A stretch of 32,030 nt of DNA from Hyphomicrobiales bacterium (GTDB lineage Bacteria > Pseudomonadota > Alphaproteobacteria > Rhizobiales > Rhizobiaceae): assembly GCA_011087605.1 (NCBI GenBank), contig JAALLE010000045.1, forward strand, positions 1 through 32,030. The letters are read 5' to 3'. Positions 23,021 to 32,030 of this stretch are shown here, piece after piece (position 1 is the stretch's first letter; each line of letters starts with the position of its first letter). Position numbers and translations under genes: made by a program. Below the pieces are notes generated by a model. That model was not told the origin of the DNA and ran no database searches. It saw only the letters and a list, made by a program, of their open reading frames with translations.

Positions 23021-24546
23021 TGAGCAAGCAACCCAATTTCCTGATCTTCATGGTCGATCAATGCAACGGCACATTTTTTGGTGAAGACGGTCCGGCAGAA
23101 TTTCTCCACGTGCCAATTTTGCGGCGCCTTTATTCTCAAGGGGTCAATTTCGCCAATACCTATTGTGCAAGTCCTTTGTGTGCTCCGTCGAGGGCGTCGT
23201 TCATGTCTGGATTGTTGCCGAGCCGCACCGGCGTTTATGACAATGCCGCTGAATTTGCGTCGAGTATCCCAACCTTTGCTCATCATCTCAGGAAGGCAGG
23301 CTATTCAACGATCCTGTCGGGCAAGATGCATTTTGTCGGCCCCGATCAGCTGCACGGTTTTGAAACCCGAACCACGACGGATGTTTATCCTGCAGACTTT
23401 GGTTGGACACCTGACTGGTCTAAGCCTGACGAGCGCATTGATTGGTGGTATCACAATCTTGGTTCGGTCACGACCGCGGGTGTGGCCGAGACCACAAATC
23501 AACTGGAATATGATGACGAAGTTGCCTTTTTTGCCAATCAGGCGCTGCATCAATTGTCGCGGAAGGACCGCGATCAGCCGTTCTGCCTTACCGTTAGTTT
23601 CACCCATCCGCCTGATCCTTTTGTCACGCGTCAAAAATATTGGGATCTCTATCCCGAAACGGATATGCCGGAACTCAACGAATCAACCATTTCCTATGAT
23701 GATCAGGATGCCCATTCGAAGCGTTTGCTGGATATGTCCGACTGGCGCAATTTTGATACGACCGATCAGAAAGTAATCGACAGTCGACGAGCCTATTTCG
23801 GCAATATCTCTTACATTGACGAAAATATTGGCGCCATTTTGGAAACCCTCAAAGCCTGTGAACTCGATGAAGACACGATTGTGATTTTTGTGTCGGATCA
23901 CGGCGATATGCTGGGTGAAAAAGGGCTGTGGTTCAAAATGAGTTTTTTTGAAGGGTCCTCACGAGTTCCTTTGATGATCCATGCACCGGACAGATTTAAG
24001 GCTGCAACTGTTAGTGAACCGAGTTCGACGCTTGATGTGCTGCCAACGCTGGTCGAATTAGCTGGAGCAGACGTTCCAGACGAAGTTGATGGGATGTCGT
24101 TGGTGCCGTCACTTGCAGGGCAAATTGAATCGCGTCAGGTTTTTTCTGAATATGCGGCGGAAGGCTCCATCGCCCCAATGGTTATGCTGCGTCAGGGAAA
24201 GTACAAGATCAATATCTGTCCTGCTGACCCTGATCAGTTGTTTGATCTTCACGAAGATCCCAGTGAACGTTGTAATTTGGCGGAAGATGAAGATCACGCC
24301 GACATTCGCGACCAAATGCGTTCAGATATTGAAAGTGCCTATGATTTCGACGCCTATCGGCAACAGGTCGAAATCAGCCAACAACAACGGCTGATGGTCT
24401 ACGAGGCCTTGCGCAACGGGAATTATTATCCCTGGGATTATCAACCTCTTCAATTGGCCTCGGAGCGTTACATGCGCAATCACAAAGATTTAAATGTTGT
24501 AGAAGGGGATGCCCGATATCCCCGATTTAAGGAGAACCAGACGTGA
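23020..24546 (+). CDS. betC: Choline-sulfatase
   Basis: 508 residues, the usual BetC size. It hydrolyses choline-O-sulfate to choline and sulfate. The sulfatase signature SPLCAPSRASFMSG has C54 in the CxPSR context, converted to formylglycine by a maturation enzyme not seen here. The metal site includes DQ near residue 13 and SDHGD at D293-H294. KMHFVGPDQLHGFE, WWYHNLGSVT and the C-terminal YYPWDYQPLQLASERYMRNH are typical of choline-sulfatases rather than of sulfatases in general. No signal peptide is visible, so the enzyme is cytosolic. The start ATG overlaps the previous stop by one base. It makes choline for the BetA-type enzyme two genes on. Confidence 0.93.
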   Translation: MSKQPNFLIFMVDQCNGTFFGEDGPAEFLHVPILRRLYSQGVNFANTYCASPLCAPSRASFMSGLLPSRTGVYDNAAEFASSIPTFAHHLRKAGYSTILSGKMHFVGPDQLHGFETRTTTDVYPADFGWTPDWSKPDERIDWWYHNLGSVTTAGVAETTNQLEYDDEVAFFANQALHQLSRKDRDQPFCLTVSFTHPPDPFVTRQKYWDLYPETDMPELNESTISYDDQDAHSKRLLDMSDWRNFDTTDQKVIDSRRAYFGNISYIDENIGAILETLKACELDEDTIVIFVSDHGDMLGEKGLWFKMSFFEGSSRVPLMIHAPDRFKAATVSEPSSTLDVLPTLVELAGADVPDEVDGMSLVPSLAGQIESRQVFSEYAAEGSIAPMVMLRQGKYKINICPADPDQLFDLHEDPSERCNLAEDEDHADIRDQMRSDIESAYDFDAYRQQVEISQQQRLMVYEALRNGNYYPWDYQPLQLASERYMRNHKDLNVVEGDARYPRFKENQT

Positions 24547-25187
24547 CAAAATTGATAATTCACGGGAGAGCTACCTCCTCAAATGTTCAGGCCGTCATGT
24601 GGACAGCAGAGGAATTAGGTCTTGATTGCGAACGTTTGGATGTCGGTGGCGCGTTTGGTGGAACCGACACTGCGGACTACCTGTCAATGAACCCGATGGG
24701 GCTGGTCCCGACTTTGCAGGATGGTGACACGACATTGTTTGAAAGTTGCGCCATCGTACGATATTTGGGCGCACGCTACGGGGACGAGCGTTTCTGGCCC
24801 CGGGATCCGGCCGCCAGAGCACTGCTAGACCAATGGGCCGAATGGGGCAAAGGAACCTTTGCGCGGGCAGTTGTCTATGACGTTTTCTGGACGTTGGTAC
24901 GCATCCGCAAGGTCGACCGCGACTTGGATGCGTTGGCTGCCGGCATTGCCAATGCCTCAAAATTGGCAAAAATGCTGGATCAACGGCTCGGCAAAGGCCC
25001 CTATCTCGCTGGTGAAAATCTGACATTTGCCGATATCATCCTCGGCCATGTTTTGTATCGCTATTACTCCCTTGATTTTGAGCGGGTAGACACACCAAAT
25101 CTGGATGCCTATTACGACACACTGACCAACCGGCCAGCTTATGCAGAGCATGTCATGGTCGACTATTCATCGTTGAAGGTGGAGTAA
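24543..25187 (+). CDS. Glutathione S-transferase family protein
   Basis: 214 residues with a thioredoxin-like N-terminal half ([40 protein letters not shown] with the cis-proline and the ES pair that binds glutathione) and a helical C-terminal half ([20 protein letters not shown]). The start is a GTG overlapping the betC stop by four bases (GTGA). Ser near residue 11-12 may serve as the active residue. A GST between betC and betA is not part of the known betaine pathway; it may act on a thiol or halogenated intermediate or be a bystander. The tight overlap shows that it is expressed with betC. Confidence 0.9.
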   Translation: MTKLIIHGRATSSNVQAVMWTAEELGLDCERLDVGGAFGGTDTADYLSMNPMGLVPTLQDGDTTLFESCAIVRYLGARYGDERFWPRDPAARALLDQWAEWGKGTFARAVVYDVFWTLVRIRKVDRDLDALAAGIANASKLAKMLDQRLGKGPYLAGENLTFADIILGHVLYRYYSLDFERVDTPNLDAYYDTLTNRPAYAEHVMVDYSSLKVE

Positions 25188-25188
25188 C

Positions 25189-26874
25189 ATGAGTCACGGG
25201 CTGGATCAGTTGGATTTTGTTCAGCAGGCCGACTTTGTCATCGTCGGCTCAGGTTCAGCTGGTTCTGTTGCAGCGTCCCGCCTGTCGGAAAATGGCAAAT
25301 ATTCTGTGCTCGTCCTGGAATATGGTGGCACAGACTTCGGCCCGTTCATTCAAATGCCAGCAGCACTTTCCTATCCAATGAACATGGCCCGATATGACTG
25401 GGGTTTTGGTACTCAACCGGAGCCGAAGTTGGATAATCGTCAGTTGGCCACGCCACGCGGCAAGGTTATCGGTGGATCCTCCTCAATCAATGGCATGGTT
25501 TATGTTCGCGGCCATGCGAAAGATTTTGATCATTGGGAAGAAAGTGGCGCAACGGGCTGGTCCTATGCGGATGTGCAACCCTATTTTCAACGCGCCGAGA
25601 CAAGTCATGGTGGTGCCAAGGGGGAGGGGCGAGGTACCGATGGTCCCTTGCATGTCGGCAGAGGCCCGAGGGAAAACCCCCTGTTTGACGCCTTTGTTGA
25701 AGCCGGACGTCAGGCGGGGTTTGAGGTTACCGATGACTACAATGGACTTAAGCAGGAAGGCTTCGGCCCAATGGAGCAAACGGTTCATAAGGGCAGAAGA
25801 TGGTCGGCCGCGAACGCCTATCTGAAACCCGCCATGAAACGAGAAAACCTGCGGATGATGAGCTGTTTTGTTCGCCGCATACTTTTTGATGGGCGCACGG
25901 CCATTGGCGTGGAAATTCAACGTGGCGACAATATCGAGCAGGTACGGGCACACAAGGAGGTGGTGTTGGCGGCCTCCTCCATAAACACGCCGAAGATTTT
26001 GATGTTGTCAGGCATCGGCCCCAGGCAGCACCTGCAGGATCACGGCATTGAAGTGCTTGCGGACCGACCCGGTGTAGGTGGAAACCTGCAGGATCATCTG
26101 GAATTGTATATCCAACAGGCCTGCACCCAGCCGATTACGCTTTACTCAAAACTGAATCTTTTCTCCAAGGCGATGATTGGAGCTCAATGGCTGTTCTTCA
26201 AGTCGGGACTGGGGGCTTCAAATCAATTTGAGAGCGCCGCATTTGTCCGCTCCAAACAAGGTGTTGAATATCCGGATATTCAATATCATTTCTTGCCGGT
26301 TGCAATCCGATATGATGGCAAGGCGCCCGCCGAAGGTCACGGCTATCAGGCCCATGTGGGGCCGATGCGGTCGAAGTCACGTGGCTCAATTACACTGGCG
26401 TCCGCGGACCCGCTCACGCCGCCAAAAATTCAGTTCAACTACATGAGCCACGAAGAGGACTTCCCGGATTTTCGTCACTGTATTCGATTGACACGGGAGA
26501 TATTAGGTCAACAGGCGTTTGATGAATTTCGTGGCAAGGAGATATCTCCAGGTGCAGAGGTCCAAAGCGATGACCAGTTGGACGATTATATTCGTGAGCA
26601 CGTGGAAAGCGCTTACCATCCCTGCGGCACGGCGAAAATGGGCGCGGTAGATGACCCCACCGCAGTAGTTGATCCTGAATGCCGGGTAATTGGTGTCGAC
26701 AATCTGCGTGTTATCGACACGTCGATCTTTCCGCGCATCACCAACGGGAACCTCAACGGGCCGGCAATCATGTCAGCAGAAAAGGCCAGCGATCATATTC
26801 TCGGTCATGAAATGCTGGCGCGATCCAACCTGCAGCCGTGGATCAATCCGCGCTGGCAGGAAAGCGATCGCTAG
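25189..26874 (+). CDS. betA: Choline dehydrogenase (GMC oxidoreductase)
   Basis: 561 residues. The FAD-binding motif GSGSAG is at residues 20-25. The BetA-like stretches [40 protein letters not shown] and [20 protein letters not shown] follow, with the catalytic H477 in ESAYHPCGT and N519/N523 in ITNGNLNGP. It oxidises choline to betaine aldehyde, and perhaps on to glycine betaine, at the inner membrane. The N-terminus is about 12 residues longer than usual, but GGAG right before the ATG at 25189 supports the start. The stop is 2 bases inside the convergent trhO gene end. No betB or betI lies in the window, so the aldehyde must be handled elsewhere or by BetA itself. Confidence 0.93.
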   Translation: MSHGLDQLDFVQQADFVIVGSGSAGSVAASRLSENGKYSVLVLEYGGTDFGPFIQMPAALSYPMNMARYDWGFGTQPEPKLDNRQLATPRGKVIGGSSSINGMVYVRGHAKDFDHWEESGATGWSYADVQPYFQRAETSHGGAKGEGRGTDGPLHVGRGPRENPLFDAFVEAGRQAGFEVTDDYNGLKQEGFGPMEQTVHKGRRWSAANAYLKPAMKRENLRMMSCFVRRILFDGRTAIGVEIQRGDNIEQVRAHKEVVLAASSINTPKILMLSGIGPRQHLQDHGIEVLADRPGVGGNLQDHLELYIQQACTQPITLYSKLNLFSKAMIGAQWLFFKSGLGASNQFESAAFVRSKQGVEYPDIQYHFLPVAIRYDGKAPAEGHGYQAHVGPMRSKSRGSITLASADPLTPPKIQFNYMSHEEDFPDFRHCIRLTREILGQQAFDEFRGKEISPGAEVQSDDQLDDYIREHVESAYHPCGTAKMGAVDDPTAVVDPECRVIGVDNLRVIDTSIFPRITNGNLNGPAIMSAEKASDHILGHEMLARSNLQPWINPRWQESDR

Positions 26875-27878
26875 CTCTTGGCGGCTTTGCTGCGTTCGCG
26901 TTGCAAATCTTTTTCTGCAAGCTTTTGGGACTTTGCCGAGGCAATATCTGCAGCGATGTGCAATTCGTTGCGTTGCTTGGCCAAGTCCATCTGTTTTTGG
27001 CGCTCCTGAAATCGTGCCTGCTGCCGGGTGTTTTGAGTTTCGTGGCAATGGGGGCATGAGACGCCCTTAACGTAGCGATCATCCGCCATTTCAGATTCGC
27101 TGATCGGCATCCGGCATGCATGGCACATGTCATAGTCACCAACTTCCAAACCGTGTTTAACCGAAACTCTTTGGTCAAAAACAAAGCAATCGCCTTCCCA
27201 CAGGCTTTTTTCTTCAGGCACAGTTTCCAGATATTTTAAGATGCCACCCTTCAGGTGATACACATCGTTAAAACCGCGAGATTTGAGCAGTGCAGTAGAC
27301 TTTTCACAGCGAATGCCACCGGTACAGAACATTGCGACCTTGGTGTCGGGTTTGGCTTCGAGCACGTCATCAACCCAGGCAGGCAGTTCTCGAAAGCTGC
27401 TGGTGTTGGGGTTTTGGGCATTCTTGAATGTACCGATGGCGACTTCATAGTCGTTTCGTGTATCCACCACCACAACATCCGGTTGACTTATCAAGTCGTT
27501 CCAATCACTGGGATCGACGTAAGTGCCGGCATTGTTTGCAGCGTCAACATCGTCGACACCCAATGTGACGATCTCTTTCTTCAACCGTACTTTCATACGG
27601 TAAAAAGGCGGCTCGTCGGCCCGTGAAAATTTGACGTCAAGCTGATCAAATTCCGGATGAGAAGCCAACCATGAAAGGACTGAATCTATTCCCTTTTCCG
27701 GGCCAGAAATGGTTCCGTTAATACCCTCCTGAGCCAACAATATTGTGCCCATGACGTCATTTTGTTTGCAGACCTGCAAGAGGGGCTGCTGCAAGCGGGG
27801 ATAATTGTCCAGAGTAACGAACTTGTACAAAGCCGCGACGCGGTAGTTTGAATTGTCTGATGTGGAATTGAAGGACAT
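26871..27878 (-). CDS. trhO: tRNA uridine(34) hydroxylase, rhodanese family
   Basis: 335 residues from the ATG at 27878; an in-frame extension to 28070 has no family-like sequence. The order is an N-terminal acylphosphatase-like domain ([16 protein letters not shown]), a rhodanese domain ([20 protein letters not shown]) with active cysteine in [11 protein letters not shown], then a C-terminal part with CHACR and CPHCH pairs, possibly a zinc site, and a basic Gln-rich coiled tail. TrhO (YceA) makes 5-hydroxyuridine at the wobble base of some tRNAs in an oxygen-dependent reaction. Its stop overlaps that of betA (shared CTAG, 26871-26874) on the opposite strand. Confidence 0.93.
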   Translation of the reverse strand: MSFNSTSDNSNYRVAALYKFVTLDNYPRLQQPLLQVCKQNDVMGTILLAQEGINGTISGPEKGIDSVLSWLASHPEFDQLDVKFSRADEPPFYRMKVRLKKEIVTLGVDDVDAANNAGTYVDPSDWNDLISQPDVVVVDTRNDYEVAIGTFKNAQNPNTSSFRELPAWVDDVLEAKPDTKVAMFCTGGIRCEKSTALLKSRGFNDVYHLKGGILKYLETVPEEKSLWEGDCFVFDQRVSVKHGLEVGDYDMCHACRMPISESEMADDRYVKGVSCPHCHETQNTRQQARFQERQKQMDLAKQRNELHIAADIASAKSQKLAEKDLQRERSKAAKS

Positions 27879-27976
27879 GGTCTGTTGGCGGTGGTTATGA
27901 TAATCAATTTTGCATTCACTTAGCGCGCTGCCGTTGGCTGAGCAATAATCCCTGACAAAAATGGGCGAGGAAAAAT

Positions 27977-28054
27977 TTGAACCGGAGAATAGCTTATTTG
28001 ATGTTGGTTGTGATTGTCGCGTTGGCCATCGGCTATTTGTACCCGGGCTCCTGA
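27977..28054 (+). CDS. Possible small membrane peptide, 25 aa
   Basis: A TTG at 27977, with GAGGAA about four bases upstream, opens a 25-codon frame: a short basic start (LNRRIAY), one hydrophobic stretch [15 protein letters not shown], and the end PGS before TGA. A single membrane span with a positive N-terminus is a common form of small bacterial membrane proteins. No homology is claimed. It could equally be chance in a spacer. Confidence 0.27.
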   Translation: MNRRIAYLMLVVIVALAIGYLYPGS

Positions 28055-28158
28055 CAGATTGTGCCGACAATCGTGGTTAACGAATATTTCTGAACAACGA
28101 TACAAATCCAGCAGTTCTGCGGCAGTTTATTAACAAAACTTGGCAATTAGCACAAAGA

Positions 28159-28174
28159 TTAACACCCTATTAAC
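28159..28174. promoter_or_regulatory. CtrA-like box upstream of the DUF4347 gene
   Basis: TTAA-CACCCTA-TTAAC is a full TTAA-N7-TTAAC match, 120 bases upstream of the DUF4347 start. It sits among other TTAAC half-sites. CtrA control of surface structures is common in alphaproteobacteria, so the position makes sense. Confidence 0.45.
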
Positions 28175-28293
28175 ACTCTGCCTTCAAAGCTTAACCTAGG
28201 CGATTCTGCTTAGAATCAGCCAAGGGCAGACTTAGCATTTGGGCCGCTGGAACCTGTGACGTCCATCGTGTCTAAGTTATCAGGGGGTGTGAA

Positions 28294-31200
28294 TTGCTTT
28301 CCGCATTCGGGAAAATATTCAAACGGGGAAGTGCCATCGTGCCGCCGATGGACGAGCGACCGTTGATGCGGGTGCTTGAACCCCGAATTCTGCTTGACGC
28401 TGCCGCTGTTGAAACCGCCCAAGACATGGCCTGGGAAGCGGCGAGTGAACCAGATGCCGAAGGCGACGATTCAACTGCAGAATTTGCCGAGGGCGGCAGC
28501 CCTGACGCGCTGATGGATGGAAGCATTCGCGACCTGAGTCGTGACGTTGTATTTATCGACGGAGATATTGAAAACCTTGGCGAATTGCTGGGCGAACTCG
28601 ACCCCGATGTTGAAGTGCATATTCTTGATCTTCAGTCCGATGGTGTTGAGCAGATCGCTGATACTCTGGAGGGTCGAGACGATGTCCTCGCAATCCATAT
28701 ATTTTCGCATGGCGGACAGGGATTTCTAAACCTGGGATCCTCCCAGTTGTCCAACGAGACCATCTCAACAACCCATGCCGACGCACTTAGTCGAATTGGT
28801 GCATCGCTCAGCCATGATGGAGACATATTGGTTTATGGATGCGATTTCGCCTCCGGGGAGGTTGGGCAAGTTGTCGCCAAGCAATTGGCGAATGCTACCG
28901 GTGCCGACATCGCCGCTTCCAGCGACCTGACAGGTGCATCTGAATTCGGTGGTGATTGGGATCTCGAGGTCGTTGAGGGAAATGTTGAAGCCAAGGCTTT
29001 CGAAGCCACCGGTTTCAAAGGCGTTCTTGGAGCATTTGAACTTGGTACCGTAGACCCCCCAACGGTAACTTATGTCAATGAATTCACTCCTGCATCGGCC
29101 CCGCAATTCGGTGCGGTTGGCGAAGCCGGCACGGTGGCCATCTGGGAGAATGCCGGAACGGTAGACACCGGTAGCGGGCTGGTCAGCGTCGATGTGCGGG
29201 CAACTGTAACAAGCGTTACCAATGCATCTGAAATCTTTGTTGGTTTTGGAACGCGGGACGATGATGAAGGTGATGCCGACGACGGGACATTGGATGATTT
29301 CAGGGTCTATGTTCACAACACATCGTCCGTTGCGGGAGGACCAAATACCGGAAATATCGGCAGCGCTACAATCGTTTGGGAGATTTTTGAAACTGGCACG
29401 GGCCAGACGATCCGTGCTGAAATTGGTGAAGTTAGTCTGACAACGGCGGATATTGACGGGGTGGCGCCGGGTTCTGTCACAACCCGTGAGACCCTGGCGG
29501 CAGCACTGTCAGACCTGTCTTCGTACACCGTGCAGGCGGGAACAAATCTTGAAGTTACCAACGATGGCACCAACTTGCGCGCCACTGGTACGATGGACCA
29601 AAATAGCGAAGAGTCCAGTTGGGTTCAATATTCGTGGAACTCGGTCAACCAGCTGACCATGATGTATGAGACGCGATCTCCCTATGCCTATTATAACCAT
29701 GACGGCGACGGGGATCTGGTATTCACCAATCCGGAAACATCCTTTGCAACAGGTGTCGACCTTGATGCTGACGATTCCTCGGGCTCAGGCGGCAGTAATT
29801 ATCAGACAGTTTTTTATTCAAACGCCACCAGTGGTTCTCCCGTGGCCATCGCTGATGGTGATGTTATTGTCACAAATGACGCAGGGTCAGCTACCAATGC
29901 AACGGTCACGCTGACAAATGCCCTGGCGGGTGACCAATTGAATGTTGATAATTCAATATTGACCAGCCTCGGGCTGACGGGGAGCGTCGACACCAGTGTT
30001 CCCGGACAGATATCCGTCACATTATCAGGAGAGGCAAGCACAACTGACTACCAAACAGCGCTGCAATCGATCACTTTTGAAAATACAAATTACGGCAGCA
30101 TTGATCCGACGCTACGTTCGATCGATGTCCAGGTTTACGATGGCGCATTTGCCAGCAGTGCTGCCAATGTCGCCATCACGTTCGGGACCATAGTCAATCA
30201 ACCAACAGCAAATCATGACGTCTATGTCGGCCAGGAAGATTCCACGCTGAATGTTGCGATTGCCGACGGCCTGTTGTCCAACGATAACGACCCCAATGGT
30301 GTGGCAATATCAATAGTGTCAGCGACTGATAGCATTGGCACTTCAATCACGGTCAATCCGGCAGGTGCTGCAAGCCCGACCTCCCATACAACGCCAACCG
30401 GAGCAGTCCTCACTTTGTATGATGACGGCAGCTTCGACTACGTGCCCGTGGCTGATTATAGCGGAGTTGAATATTTTAACTACACGGTTGAAAACGTTGA
30501 TGGAATCAGTGGGCAATCCTATACTTCCATCAACATTCAAGGCGTGGCAGATGCAGCTGTACTTCCGACTGGTTTGATCAGTGCTGCAGCAGATGAGGAC
30601 ACCGGCTCAACCACTTTAGACCTGACCGCCAGTCAGGGTGATGCTGACGGATCCGAGACCCTACGCTATAGCGTATCGCAGATACCCAACGGATACAGCA
30701 TCACGGATGGTGTGCGCAGCTATGTTTCGAGCGGTCTCTCTGACATCGCCTATCTTGATGGCTGGACGTTAACAACAATCTCAATTGTACCTCCCAGCCC
30801 AGCCGAACATTCCGATGTGGACATCACGGCTCAACTGACGGTTGAATCCAGCGAATCCAACGGTTCCAGCACGTCGAATAGTGAAGCGGTAATCTTCCGG
30901 TTCGATGCGGTGGCAGATGCCCCGACATTGTCGCTGACCAGCGGTAGCGCCGGTCCCGGCGCGATGATGAATATGAGTCCGCTCATATCGGCCACTCTGA
31001 CCGACATTGACGGTTCAGAAGAGATTGTCAGCTATTCATTTTCCAGCATACCAGCTGGTGCAACATTTTACGTCGGCTCAAACGCCCAGACACCGGTTGG
31101 GGGAGTGGTGGTGATCGCAGCAGCTGATCTGTCGGCCCTAAGACTTGAAACTCCCTCCGTGCTGGGCGGATACATGCTCAATGTCATGGCGACATCCGGT

Positions 31201-32028
31201 GAGACCAATGCCGAGAACCAGGTTGCCCAACTGACCGCAGACTCGACAGTTGAAGTTCTAAAATTCGCAGTCGATAATGTTGATGACCCGGTGGTTGCAG
31301 CCGACGATACATATACGGTCTTCGGCGGGCAAACCGTTGTTCTCAATCCGCTCGGCAATGATGTTGTCGCCGACGGTGGTGCACAAATTACCGAAATCAA
31401 CGGCTCTCCATTCTCGATCGGTCAAACCGTCGCTCTGACAGGCGGGGTGGGTGATATCACGTTAAATGCCGATGGAACATTGACCTTCGTGGCCGATGCC
31501 GGTTTCGGCGGTCAGGACACGTTCACCTATACCGTGATTGATGTTGATGGCAGCAGCGATACTGCAACTGTTACACTCGATGCGCCAACCTGGAGTATAA
31601 GCGGTGACAGCACTGTTGGTGAGGGCGCCAGTGCATCCTATACGATCACGCTCGATGCGGTGCCTCCCATGGGGTCACCCGTATCAGTTGATATCTCTGC
31701 CATTGATATTGGCACGACCGGTGCGGATTATGGTGACCTCACCGCAGCTGTTCAAGCCGCCGCAGATGCCTCACCCAATTTCAGTTTTGACGGCACGACG
31801 CTGACATTCGTTGCCGATTATGATTCTGTTTCCGTTTCAGGATCAGAATTTCAAGATGTTTCATCAGACCTGTCGGCGACTGCCCTGAACATTGGTTTGT
31901 TCGACCCATCGCTAGTGTCTTTGGGATTTGATTTTGATTTTTATGGTGAGGCCTACAGCAATGTATATGTAAGCGACTGTAACTACTCAGCTACCCTATT
32001 TCTGCTGCCATTAGGTGCGACAATTTGA
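28294..32028 (+). CDS. Giant DUF4347 surface/adhesin-like protein, interrupted at the right edge
   Basis: The start is a TTG at 28294 with AGGGGG six bases upstream. The N-terminus has the motif LEPRILLDAAA (residues 28-38), found at the head of many large secreted proteins. A DUF4347 domain follows (about residues 84-245, with IHIFSHGGQGFLNLG, DGDILVYGCDFASGEVG and GADIAASSDLTG). A long series of acidic, Gly/Asp/Thr-rich beta domains comes next, cadherin- and VCBS-like (SNDNDPNG and DDGSFDYVPVADYSG; then DTYTVFGGQTVVLNPLGNDV and NADGTLTFVADAGFGGQDTF) and one Calx-beta-like. There are almost no cysteines. Export by a type I system is likely, but no transporter is here. The frame is native to about residue 1225 (FDFDFYGEAYSNVY) and then changes character exactly where an IS66-like end begins (31969). 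The last 19 codons and the stop at 32026 are probably IS sequence. Confidence 0.85.
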   Translation: MLSAFGKIFKRGSAIVPPMDERPLMRVLEPRILLDAAAVETAQDMAWEAASEPDAEGDDSTAEFAEGGSPDALMDGSIRDLSRDVVFIDGDIENLGELLGELDPDVEVHILDLQSDGVEQIADTLEGRDDVLAIHIFSHGGQGFLNLGSSQLSNETISTTHADALSRIGASLSHDGDILVYGCDFASGEVGQVVAKQLANATGADIAASSDLTGASEFGGDWDLEVVEGNVEAKAFEATGFKGVLGAFELGTVDPPTVTYVNEFTPASAPQFGAVGEAGTVAIWENAGTVDTGSGLVSVDVRATVTSVTNASEIFVGFGTRDDDEGDADDGTLDDFRVYVHNTSSVAGGPNTGNIGSATIVWEIFETGTGQTIRAEIGEVSLTTADIDGVAPGSVTTRETLAAALSDLSSYTVQAGTNLEVTNDGTNLRATGTMDQNSEESSWVQYSWNSVNQLTMMYETRSPYAYYNHDGDGDLVFTNPETSFATGVDLDADDSSGSGGSNYQTVFYSNATSGSPVAIADGDVIVTNDAGSATNATVTLTNALAGDQLNVDNSILTSLGLTGSVDTSVPGQISVTLSGEASTTDYQTALQSITFENTNYGSIDPTLRSIDVQVYDGAFASSAANVAITFGTIVNQPTANHDVYVGQEDSTLNVAIADGLLSNDNDPNGVAISIVSATDSIGTSITVNPAGAASPTSHTTPTGAVLTLYDDGSFDYVPVADYSGVEYFNYTVENVDGISGQSYTSINIQGVADAAVLPTGLISAAADEDTGSTTLDLTASQGDADGSETLRYSVSQIPNGYSITDGVRSYVSSGLSDIAYLDGWTLTTISIVPPSPAEHSDVDITAQLTVESSESNGSSTSNSEAVIFRFDAVADAPTLSLTSGSAGPGAMMNMSPLISATLTDIDGSEEIVSYSFSSIPAGATFYVGSNAQTPVGGVVVIAAADLSALRLETPSVLGGYMLNVMATSGETNAENQVAQLTADSTVEVLKFAVDNVDDPVVAADDTYTVFGGQTVVLNPLGNDVVADGGAQITEINGSPFSIGQTVALTGGVGDITLNADGTLTFVADAGFGGQDTFTYTVIDVDGSSDTATVTLDAPTWSISGDSTVGEGASASYTITLDAVPPMGSPVSVDISAIDIGTTGADYGDLTAAVQAAADASPNFSFDGTTLTFVADYDSVSVSGSEFQDVSSDLSATALNIGLFDPSLVSLGFDFDFYGEAYSNVYVSDCNYSATLFLLPLGATI

Positions 32029-32030
32029 TT
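31969..32030. mobile_element. Left end of an IS66-like insertion sequence (partial)
   Basis: From 31969 the sequence reads GTAAGCGACTGTAACTACTC. IS66 elements, as I remember them, have terminal repeats beginning GTAA, often GTAAGCG, and make 8-bp target duplications; ATGTATAT at 31961-31968 would be the duplicated target. The surrounding protein frame stops making family sense at this base: relatives continue the FDFDFYG...VYV stretch with something like SSNGY. The window ends 62 bases in, as expected if an assembly stopped at a repeat. The opposite end and transposase are not visible. Confidence 0.45.

Larger units (their letters stand above)
27879..28293. other. 415-bp divergent spacer between trhO and the giant DUF4347 gene
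   Basis: This spacer holds the promoters of both neighbours, a possible 25-residue membrane peptide at 27977-28054, a CtrA-like box at 28159-28174 and several further TTAAC half-sites (near 28077, 28128 and 28191). I see no convincing -35/-10 pair and no RNA gene. Confidence 0.6.

Noticed and set aside
1-32030. CRISPR arrays, phage genes or a defence system
   Set aside because: I found no regularly spaced repeats, no cas, restriction, toxin-antitoxin or phage structural genes in any frame.

Overview
This window looks like chromosomal DNA of an alphaproteobacterium, probably a marine Rhizobiales-like lineage. The signs are an alpha-type LemA/TPM/YggT block, a MurA preceded by a tiny basic protein, a BetC/BetA pair of the rhizobial type, CtrA-like TTAA-N7-TTAAC boxes, and a large LEPR/DUF4347 surface protein. 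Both window edges cut through genes. The right edge appears to run into an insertion sequence, so these may be real contig ends.

Region 1 (1-14170) is a regulated catabolic locus built as two divergent operons. Leftward from 7457 run korA-korB (2-oxoacid:ferredoxin oxidoreductase), a 7Fe ferredoxin, a carboxymuconolactone decarboxylase/AhpD-like protein, an unlisted 47-codon ORF, an aldehyde dehydrogenase of the 2-oxoglutarate-semialdehyde type, a 569-residue protein of unknown function and a DUF3726 protein cut by the edge. Rightward from 7665 run a one-chain molybdenum aldehyde oxidoreductase (two 2Fe-2S clusters plus Moco, no FAD part), a complete TRAP transporter (Tat-exported binding protein, DctQ, DctM) and a TetR regulator. 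The 207-bp divergent spacer carries two matching promoters, each with the same 20-bp inverted-repeat operator over its -10 box. I infer that the TetR protein switches uptake and breakdown together. A plausible logic is: TRAP import, Moco oxidation, aldehyde dehydrogenase giving 2-oxoglutarate, then KorAB giving succinyl-CoA and reduced ferredoxin. The substrate is not known.

Region 2 (14171-20108) is mostly housekeeping: a poor 450-bp gap, tRNA-Thr(GGT), a 59-residue basic protein, murA, convergent pyridoxal kinase, a lemA-TPM-TPM membrane cluster and yggT.

Region 3 (20109-26874) has a GNAT acetyltransferase with a CtrA-like box at its start, then a tight five-gene operon: enolase-superfamily protein, beta-hydroxyacid dehydrogenase, choline-sulfatase (betC), glutathione S-transferase and choline dehydrogenase (betA). 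An intrinsic-terminator-like hairpin sits in the leader of this operon. betB and betI are not in the window.

Region 4 (26871-32030) has trhO, convergent with and overlapping betA at the stop codons, a 415-bp spacer with a CtrA-like box, and a giant DUF4347 adhesin-like gene. Its frame seems to be broken at 31969 by the end of an IS66-like element.
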